From positions 1 through 6,612 of the forward strand of contig SDWN01000351.1 of assembly GCA_004195305.1 (NCBI GenBank): a stretch of 6,612 nt of DNA. The letters are read 5' to 3'. The notes beneath the pieces were generated by a model. That model searched no databases. It worked only from the letters and a program-made list of their open reading frames with translations, and was not told the origin of the DNA. A program made the position numbers and the translations under genes. Source of the DNA: Neptunomonas sp. Lineage in GTDB: Bacteria; Pseudomonadota; Gammaproteobacteria; Pseudomonadales; Balneatricaceae. This document shows positions 1 through 6,400 of the stretch, in pieces. Each line of letters opens with the position of its first letter. Position 1 is the stretch's first letter.

Positions 1-1
1 C

Positions 2-91
2 GGCATAGATCCAGCTCCGGTTTTGTTGCGGCTGATAGATCACCACCGCAAAATGCCCCTCCAACTGCAAGACCAGCACTCGCCAGCCGAG
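2..91 (-). pseudogene. Apparently inverted fragment of the asparagine synthetase glutaminase domain
   Basis: Read on the minus strand from 91 to 2, this stretch encodes LGWRVLVLQ followed by LEGHFAVVIYQPQQN and RSWIYA. That closely follows the conserved core of the N-terminal glutaminase domain of asparagine synthetases, where a W, then L..L.G.FA...YD, then a basic/aliphatic strand lead to the DRxGI motif. The next minus-strand codon begins with G, as Asp would. A minus-strand TAG lies immediately upstream (92-94), and the + strand resumes family-like sequence at about the same place. The simplest reading is that a segment which should precede AELSQQALVNYL has been flipped, with one breakpoint near 83-95 and the other left of the window. 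It could be a real inversion or an assembly artefact. The similarity is judged by eye from motif knowledge. Confidence 0.5.
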
Positions 92-1444
92 CTATCGCAA
101 CAAGCGCTGGTGAACTACCTGTTCTTTCATATGATCCCCAGCCCGGAAACGATTTACAAGGATATCTACTGCCTCCAGCCCGCCGAGCAGATCCGTTGGG
201 ACGGAGCCGAAATAACGCGCCAACGTGGCTGGACGCCTCGTTTTGATCAGACGTCGAATCAGACCGAAGCGCAGCTGGCTGATGAACTGATCACTTTGAT
301 GCGTGAGGTGGTGTCCGACTACTGCCAGCAGGGCCGCACCGGCTGTTTTCTCAGCGGCGGATTGGACAGTTCAAGCATCGCCGGTCTGGTCTCTGAAAAT
401 CTACCCAAAACTGACGTGTTTTCAATCGGCTTTCCGATCGAGCAGTACAACGAGCTTGATTACGCCCGCACTGCGGTCAATCACTTCGGGTTAACGGGGC
501 ACGAGTACACCATGTCGCCCGAGGACGTGGTGGATGCGCTGCCGCAGGTGATCGCCAGCATGGATCAGCCGTTCGGCAACAGCTCGGTGATGCCCGCTTA
601 CTTCTGTGCCAAGCTGGCCAAGTCTCAGGGTATAGATCGACTGATCGCCGGAGATGGTGGCGATGAGCTGTTTGCCGGTAACGAGCGTTACGCCGGTCAG
701 CTCAAGCTGGATCGTTTACGCCAGCGAATGAGCCCCCTGATCGGTCTTATGGATCTGTCTCTGCTGCAGATCCCCTGGCCGGATAAGCCTGCGTTGTTGG
801 CTAAAGCCAAAAGTCTGACCCGGCAGCTGAAAATGAGCGTGCCGCAGAACCTTGAATACTTTAACTTCCTGAATCTGATCGACCGCGATACGATCTTCTC
901 CGCGGCCCTGCTTGCAGCGACCGATCAGCAGGAGCCCGATCGCCGCTGTCAGGCGCTGTTCGATCAGCCTCAGAACGCCAGTGTGCTGGACCGAATGCTG
1001 TATATGGATTGGAAACACACCCTGGCCGATAACGACCTGGTCAAGGTGAACACGATGTGCCAACTGGCAGGTGTCGAAGTCGCCTACCCGCTACTCGATG
1101 ATCGACTGGCCGACTTTGCCCTTAAAATACCGGCAGAGATTAAGCTGATCCCCGGGAATCTGCGTCATCTGTATAAACAGGCGATGACCGGGTTCCTGCC
1201 CGAAAAGATTATTCACAAAACCAAACACGGTTTTGGTCTGCCGTTCGGGCACTGGACTGTCGAGCATAAAGGGCTGCGAAACCTGGCCTACGATGCCATC
1301 GCCTCACTGGATCAGTATGATCTGTTCCGGCCGGGTTTTATCGATGAGGTGAAGCGCCGCCACCAAGACGAACATGCCAAACATTACGGTGAGCTGGTAT
1401 GGATTTTGATGGTGCTGGCGATGTGGCTGGATACCAATAGATAA
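2..1444 (+). CDS. Asparagine synthetase-like amidotransferase, 5'-truncated, probably exosortase A-associated
   Basis: This is the C-terminal, ATP-dependent part of a glutamine-hydrolysing asparagine synthetase-family protein, which adenylates a carboxylate and transfers an amide nitrogen to it; in polysaccharide loci the acceptor is usually unknown. The frame is open to the left edge, so no start is assigned. Visible motifs are the ATP-pyrophosphatase loop SGGLDSS (353-373), a following FSIGF strand, AGDGGDELFAGNERY from 647, and the late KTKHGFGLPFG motif around 1220-1250. Full-length relatives begin with an Ntn-type glutaminase domain and a catalytic Cys2, none of which is seen here. Family-like sequence starts only near position 86 (AELSQQALVNYL); the first ~28 codons do not resemble the family and lie in a stretch that makes sense on the other strand, so the gene may be disrupted. 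It ends with TAA 23 bases before the ACP gene. The synthetase fold is secure; the substrate and intactness are not. Confidence 0.88.
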   Translation, partial: GIDPAPVLLRLIDHHRKMPLQLQDQHSPAELSQQALVNYLFFHMIPSPETIYKDIYCLQPAEQIRWDGAEITRQRGWTPRFDQTSNQTEAQLADELITLMREVVSDYCQQGRTGCFLSGGLDSSSIAGLVSENLPKTDVFSIGFPIEQYNELDYARTAVNHFGLTGHEYTMSPEDVVDALPQVIASMDQPFGNSSVMPAYFCAKLAKSQGIDRLIAGDGGDELFAGNERYAGQLKLDRLRQRMSPLIGLMDLSLLQIPWPDKPALLAKAKSLTRQLKMSVPQNLEYFNFLNLIDRDTIFSAALLAATDQQEPDRRCQALFDQPQNASVLDRMLYMDWKHTLADNDLVKVNTMCQLAGVEVAYPLLDDRLADFALKIPAEIKLIPGNLRHLYKQAMTGFLPEKIIHKTKHGFGLPFGHWTVEHKGLRNLAYDAIASLDQYDLFRPGFIDEVKRRHQDEHAKHYGELVWILMVLAMWLDTNR

Positions 1445-1467
1445 CTTAATGCATGGGCGTTAATTAA

Positions 1468-1716
1468 ATGACTGTTGAGAATATTGTAAAAGATCTGCTT
1501 CAGGCCGCGACTGCTCGCGATGATGCCCCGCAGTGGCAGGCCGATACCCCGTTGCTCGGGCATGTGGCCGAATTAGATTCGATGGCAATCGTTACTTTTT
1601 TTACCGCGCTGGAAGATGATCATGGAGTGTTTATCGATGATGATGAGGTCAGTGCCGAATTGTTTGAAACGCTCGCCAGTCTGACCGCTTTCGTGGCCGA
1701 AAAGCTGGCAGCCTGA
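1468..1716 (+). CDS. Acyl carrier protein, exosortase-locus type
   Basis: A small acidic protein of 82 residues with the form of an acyl carrier protein. It should be converted to the holo form by a phosphopantetheinyl transferase and carry an acyl or aminoacyl group as a thioester in the cytoplasm. The presumed attachment site is Ser38 in the ELDSMAIV motif at the start of helix 2, with the acidic run DDHGVFIDDDEV after it, as in typical carriers, and the length is normal. ATG 1468 is the first possible in-frame start, because TAA (1465-1467) directly precedes it; no good Shine-Dalgarno is visible. Its last stop base is the first base of the next gene (TGATG), so the two are translationally coupled. 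Lying between an amidotransferase and two XrtA-type hydrolases, it more likely serves a dedicated modification step than fatty acid synthesis. The cargo is unknown. Confidence 0.85.
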   Translation: MTVENIVKDLLQAATARDDAPQWQADTPLLGHVAELDSMAIVTFFTALEDDHGVFIDDDEVSAELFETLASLTAFVAEKLAA

Positions 1717-2549
1717 TGGGCTATCAGGGAACCTTTTTACCTGCCACCAGTGGCCATCTGTATCTGGGCTGTTTTGGTGATCTGGTTGGGCGCGATGTCT
1801 GGCTCTATCTGCCGCCGTTTGCCGAGGAGATGAACCTGAGTAGGGCGATAGTGGCTCGACAGGCTCGGGCTTTTGCCGAGCGCGGGGAGGCGGTGGTCTG
1901 TCTGGATTATTTTGGTACCGGGGACAGTGAGGGTGAGTTTAATCAGGCTTCGATTGCACTCTGGCTCAACGATATCGGTGATACGATTGCTTGGATTCGT
2001 GCCCAGGGCGCCCGTTCGATCAGTCTATGGGGGCTGCGTTTTGGCGGGCTGATGGCGATTCATTATCTTCTTGAGCAAGCACAGAGCCGTTCTGACGCAA
2101 AGATAGGGCGGCTGCTGTTGTGGCGTCCGGTCCTCGATGGAAAGCTGCTGATGGGACAGTTTTTTCGGCTTAAACAGATCAGTGAGTCGATGAAAGGGGG
2201 TGACAAGGTTAACTGGATGGAAAGGGTCCACCAGGGTGAAACTATCGAAGTGGCAGGTTACCCCGTAACGCCGACGTTGCTGGAGGCGGTATCGGCATTA
2301 AAAGTTACCCCTGAGCACCTGCCTGAGTTACCACATACGCTTTGGCTGGAGGCCGCCACCGAGCGAATCTCACCGGTAACAGAAAAACTTGCCGGGCATT
2401 GGCCAGAGCATCGATTAATCCTTCAAACAGCTGCCGCACCGACATTTTGGCAAAACCCAGACTGCTATCACGCACCAGAGCTGATTCAGCAAACACTGGC
2501 TTTATCGCTAACCCCATCAGTTAGCCAAGGAGTGGCCGATGTTTGCTGA
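1716..2549 (+). CDS. Alpha/beta-hydrolase family protein, exosortase A system-associated hydrolase 2
   Basis: A 277-residue soluble alpha/beta-hydrolase-fold protein. The segment LYLPPFAEEMNLSR (about residues 30-43), the CLDYFGTGDSEGEF motif (62-75) and SLWGLRFGG (103-111) match what I recall of the XrtA-associated hydrolase 2 family (TIGR03101). At the nucleophile elbow, normally G-x-Ser/Cys-x-G, this protein has Gly106-Leu-Arg108-Phe-Gly110, so the usual nucleophile is absent. No clear catalytic histidine is seen at the C-terminal end either, where the sequence is PTFWQNPDCYHAPEL. It may therefore be a non-hydrolytic partner or use other chemistry; my recollection is that Arg at this place recurs in the family. 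The ATG start overlaps the ACP stop by one base, and its 3' end overlaps hydrolase 1 by 11 bases. Family assignment is good; function is unknown. Confidence 0.85.
   Translation: MGYQGTFLPATSGHLYLGCFGDLVGRDVWLYLPPFAEEMNLSRAIVARQARAFAERGEAVVCLDYFGTGDSEGEFNQASIALWLNDIGDTIAWIRAQGARSISLWGLRFGGLMAIHYLLEQAQSRSDAKIGRLLLWRPVLDGKLLMGQFFRLKQISESMKGGDKVNWMERVHQGETIEVAGYPVTPTLLEAVSALKVTPEHLPELPHTLWLEAATERISPVTEKLAGHWPEHRLILQTAAAPTFWQNPDCYHAPELIQQTLALSLTPSVSQGVADVC
2527..2532 (+). promoter_or_regulatory. Ribosome binding site for hydrolase 1
   Basis: AAGGAG lies six bases before ATG 2539 and inside the end of the hydrolase 2 gene. It is the strongest Shine-Dalgarno-like site in the window and decides the start of hydrolase 1 in favour of this overlapping ATG. 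Confidence 0.7.
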
Positions 2550-3408
2550 ACAGGCGGTGAGTTTTGATTGTGAGGGTAAGCAGCTCAACGGCATCCTCCA
2601 TCCTGGAATAGCTACTGTCACTGCCAAGACCGGCGTATTGATCGTCGTGGGTGGGCCTCAATATCGAGTTGGCAGTCATCGCCAGTTTGTTCATTTGGCG
2701 CGTAATCTGGCCAGCCAGGGGATTCCGGTGATGCGTTTTGATGTTACCGGCATGGGAGATAGTGACGGTGAGAAGCGTGCGTTCGATCAACTCCATAAAG
2801 ATATCCACTCTGCCATCGATACTTTTATGACGCTCTTGCCCGGACTCGATAGCCTGGTACTCTGGGGTTTATGTGACGGCGCTTCCGCGGCGCTGATGTA
2901 TGCTCCCTGTGATCAACGGGTGCAGTGTTTGGTGCTGCTCAACCCCTGGCTAGAAAATGATGAAGCCAAGGCCAAGACTCAACTGTTTGACTACTACCTG
3001 AAACGGCTACTTAGTGGTTCATTCTGGAGCAAATTTCTCAGTGGTGGCCTCGATATCAAAGGCAGCACCCGAGAGTTGGGCTCGACCCTGAAAACCATAA
3101 CAACCAGTAACGATGTGGCAGACACTGAAAGAGCCGAGTCCTCTGGCCAAGTCCTTTACCAGCAACGGATGTTTGAAGCGTTTAAAGCGTTACAGGTGCC
3201 ACTGTGTTTGATTTTGAGTGGTAACGACCTGACTGCCAAGGAGTTTGAACGGCAGTATTTTGGCGACAAACAGTGGAAAAAAGCGGCGAGGAATAAAGAA
3301 ATATATGTAAAACGATTGACTGACGCTGATCATACATTTTCTAGTAGCGTGTGGAAGAATTGGCTGGCGCAGACGACTTCTTCATTTTTAGACGAGGTTA
3401 AACCGTGA
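2539..3408 (+). CDS. Alpha/beta-hydrolase, exosortase A system-associated hydrolase 1
   Basis: A 289-residue soluble alpha/beta-hydrolase. The N-terminal GVLIVVGGPQYRVGSHRQF (residues 32-50), RFDVTGMGDSDGE (66-78), LWGLCDGASAALMYAP (108-123) and VLLNPW strands match the XrtA-associated hydrolase 1 family as I know it (TIGR03100). The nucleophile elbow is G-L-Cys112-D-G, so the nucleophile would be cysteine, as in dienelactone hydrolase-like enzymes. Asp230 (LSGNDL) and His265 (DADHTF) are well placed to complete a Cys-Asp-His triad, so unlike its neighbour this protein looks catalytically competent. Likely chemistry is thioester or ester cleavage or acyl transfer, possibly on the ACP-bound group encoded upstream; that is inference. 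No signal peptide is seen, which points to the cytoplasm. The start is supported by AAGGAG at 2527 and by the 11-base overlap with hydrolase 2. Confidence 0.88.
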   Translation: MFAEQAVSFDCEGKQLNGILHPGIATVTAKTGVLIVVGGPQYRVGSHRQFVHLARNLASQGIPVMRFDVTGMGDSDGEKRAFDQLHKDIHSAIDTFMTLLPGLDSLVLWGLCDGASAALMYAPCDQRVQCLVLLNPWLENDEAKAKTQLFDYYLKRLLSGSFWSKFLSGGLDIKGSTRELGSTLKTITTSNDVADTERAESSGQVLYQQRMFEAFKALQVPLCLILSGNDLTAKEFERQYFGDKQWKKAARNKEIYVKRLTDADHTFSSSVWKNWLAQTTSSFLDEVKP

Positions 3409-3427
3409 TCTGCGGGTTTGACTTCAT

Positions 3428-3431
3428 GGAG
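3428..3431 (+). promoter_or_regulatory. Shine-Dalgarno-like site in the polymerase leader
   Basis: GGAG sits nine bases before ATG 3441 but nineteen bases before GTG 3451, the start available to the large membrane protein. It therefore fits the five-codon leader frame better than the main gene, suggesting reinitiation or coupling. Confidence 0.35.
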
Positions 3432-3440
3432 CAATAAAAA

Positions 3441-3458
3441 ATGAATAGCTGTGAATGA
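3441..3458 (+). CDS. Possible five-codon leader ORF (MNSCE)
   Basis: ATG-AAT-AGC-TGT-GAA-TGA, preceded by GGAG at 3428-3431. Its stop overlaps the first codons of the main GTG frame (3451). A ribosome finishing here could restart on the GTG. It could equally be the true N-terminus of the polymerase thrown out of frame by an indel near 3441-3458, or chance. There is no evidence that the peptide itself has a function. Confidence 0.25.
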   Translation: MNSCE

Positions 3459-6400
3459 ATTAGTAAACTCATCTCCTCGTACCCCTGTCCTGTTTAGATT
3501 TCTGGCATTAGGGTTGGCTTGTTTAATCGGCTTTCAACTCTTGGATTTCCCGGTCTTCCAGATTGAGCTGGCGCTATGTTATGGGTTCTACCTAGTCATC
3601 CTATGGCGCTACCCGGCATCTTGGTTGTTGATGCTGCCCGCGTTGTTGCCAGTTTTTGATGTTGCCCCCTGGAGTGGTCGCTATCTTTGGAATGAATTTG
3701 ACCACCTCATTACCCTGACCCTGGCTGTTGCATTATGGCGAGGGGAACTGTCATTGAGTTGGTTAACGTTATCGGGTCGACTGAAACAAATACTCATCTT
3801 TATGACAGGGGTCCAGTTACTGATGCTGGTCAATGGGGCTTTCCCCTGGGTACCCGCTGACAAAGGTTTTCTCACGGCTTACCTTGACTCTACAGCGGCG
3901 GTTAGAAATACCAAAGGATTCCTTGAATCGTTGCTATTGCTGCCTCTGTTACTTCATGCAAACACTAATGGTGTGCCAGTTTACAGGCGTATTGGCCTTG
4001 GTTTGTTGCTGGGGCTATGCCTGTGTATCTTATCGGTTCTGTGGGAGCGCGCCGTATTAATCGGGCTGTTTGATTATTCGGCTCAATATCGTGCGACAGG
4101 TTCCTTCAGTGGCATGCATATAGGCGGTGCTTTCTTAGATGCTTACCTGGCATTGTCACTGCCATTTTTTGCTTTGTGCTTTTACTGGAGCAAACGCAGG
4201 TCATTGCGGTTAGTGGGTCTGGCTCTGTTCGCGGCTGCCTTATATACCTTCGTGATCACCTTTTCAAGAGCCAACTACTTGGCGTTATTGGCAATGCTGA
4301 CGCTTTTGGTGATGATCCCCAGGGTTTTACGTGGCCAGTCACCTCTGGTTATGAGTAAAAAATCAACCTGGGGGTTAGTCGGATTCAGTCTCTTGGTTAT
4401 CTTGCCGATATTGTTTGGAGCGTTTTCACAACAACGCCTGAGCCAGGTGTCGGAAGATATAGAGACCCGACTTTCGCACTGGAAAACAGCCATTAATGTG
4501 ATGGACGAGGGTGTTACCTCAGCATTAGCTGGCGAAGGTAAAGGCCGTTTTCCGCGTTATTATCGAGAACGCACCTCAGAAGGACGCGCACTGTCATCCG
4601 CTGAATTAAAGACAGAAGAGGACAATCAATATCTGCGTTTTTCAAAAAGTGATCGCGCAGGAGACCTGTATGTGCGTCAGCGGTTTGATAATGCGGCTGT
4701 CAGTCCCTATCAGATCAGGCTAAAGATGCGCAAGTGGACGGATGCTCCGGAGAAATTGTTGATCGAGTTTTGTGAGCAAAATATTCTCAACGCTGCTCCT
4801 GAGTGCCAGTGGACGGGAATAAAAATCGACCGCGCCGCAGCGGGCGTCTGGGCCACGTATACCCGTGACATCGATGTTAGTCATACTTTGGCGAGCCGGC
4901 TCTGGTGGGCCCGACCTATTGAAATATCGCTGATGAATCGCGGCTTGTCAGCGGCTATCGATATTGATGATGTGCAGCTGATAGCGGCTAACGGTAGAAA
5001 TCTACTAAGTAACTCCGATTTCAATAACGGCTCCGATAACTGGTTTACCTCTGCCGGTAACCACCTTTCCTGGCACGTAAAAAATATCTGGGTCGCTGCC
5101 TACTTTGAAGGCGGGCTATTGGCACTTAGCACTCTGTTGTTATTAGTGGTGTGGGTGCTGCACAGGCTGAAAAATTCCGTGCAGCAGGGAAGTCAGGTTA
5201 GCCTGTTGTTATTGGTGGGTTTTTGCGGTTTATTGATTATCGGTCTGTTCGATAACATCTTTGATGACCCGCGTATTTGCCTGCTGTTTTATCTGCTGTG
5301 TTGGTTGAGCTTTATACAACCAGAAAAAGAACAAGCTGTCGGCGAGCCTGATTTACCCTGGAGGATGCTGTTAGGCAGTACTCTGCTGGGAGGAGGGGTG
5401 TTATTTGCAGGGCTGTTCCTCTATCTGATGAGTAGCTACCAATTAACGGCGCAGCAATTGATCATGAAAGGCATGGATGTGACAGACAAGGGGGTGTTTT
5501 CCTTGCAAGCTCAGGCGTCTCGTTTTTTAGGCTCTATTTCGGGTACTAAAATGCGACTGTCTGAAACGATAGCGCAGTGGCAACAGAATCGACAGGAAGA
5601 CATTTTTAGCAGTGTCGAGGCTGTTTATGAAAAAAGGGTTGTCTTGGTCGACGACGAAAAGGCACTGTACCGCGCCATTAACAATGCCTTGCCGGGTGAT
5701 CTGATTTTGCTGGCCCCTGGAACCTTTCGCCTGCAAGGTAAATATGTTGGCATTACCCGGCCAGGAGAACCTGATTTTCCAATTGTGATTGCGGCAAGCA
5801 CGCCTTGGAAAACGCGGCTAGAGATGGATATGCTTGAAGGCTTTTTAGTTGATGCGCCTTACTGGCAATTTAGAGGGTTGGTTATAGAAGGGGTATGTGG
5901 TTCCCACGGTCGTTGTGAACACGCCTTTCATATCGTGGGAAAAGGGCATCATACGGCTTTGTTTGGAAATCGAATTAGTGGTTTCAATGCCCATATCAAG
6001 GCTAATGGCACAAATGGACGCTGGCCTGATTATGTAGTTATCGAGGGTAATAGTTTCACCAATCCGGGACCACGTAAAACGGGTAACCCCGTCACTTTGA
6101 TCGATGTCGTTGCCGCTAGCCATTGGCAAGTAACTGATAATTTGATCGCAAACTTTAAAAAAGAAGGAAGTAATCGGATCAGTTATGCGGCTTTCTTTAA
6201 GGGTGCGGGTAAGAAAAATAGCTTCAAAAACAATGTTGTAATTTGCTCAGAGGAGGTAAGTGAGCAGTTTGTTCAAGTCGGCTTGTCTTTAGGTGGAGGG
6301 GGGACCGGAGCGAGTGTCTGTAGGGATAAACAGTGCTCAGTGGAACATAGTCAAGGAACCTTGATCGGTAACCTCGTTGCCAACTGTTCGGATGTAGGTA

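Noticed and set aside
716..1063. Minus-strand open frame of 115 codons
   Set aside because: It lies wholly inside the strongly supported asparagine synthetase frame, has no recognisable motif and looks like a coding shadow.
1460..1467. TTAATTAA palindrome before the ACP start
   Set aside because: An eight-base AT palindrome in a short spacer; no second copy or operator-like arms were seen, so it is probably chance.
2521..2808. Minus-strand open frame of 95 codons across the hydrolase 2/hydrolase 1 junction
   Set aside because: It is antisense to conserved hydrolase motifs, with no domain or start signal.
3418..3446. TTGACT followed 17 bases later by ATGAAT as a sigma-70 promoter for the polymerase gene
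   Set aside because: The -10 matches only three of six consensus bases and lacks the conserved TA; too weak to call in an operon-like gap of 42 bases.
3409..3450. Terminator between hydrolase 1 and the polymerase
   Set aside because: No GC-rich hairpin precedes the A-rich run, and there is no T-tract on the + strand.
3833..4060. Plus-strand 75-codon frame in the membrane region
   Set aside because: It is an alternative frame of the polymerase; the hydrophobic look comes from the underlying transmembrane codons.
5845..6129. Minus-strand 94-codon frame
   Set aside because: It is antisense to the beta-helix domain, whose + strand reading shows regular coil motifs.
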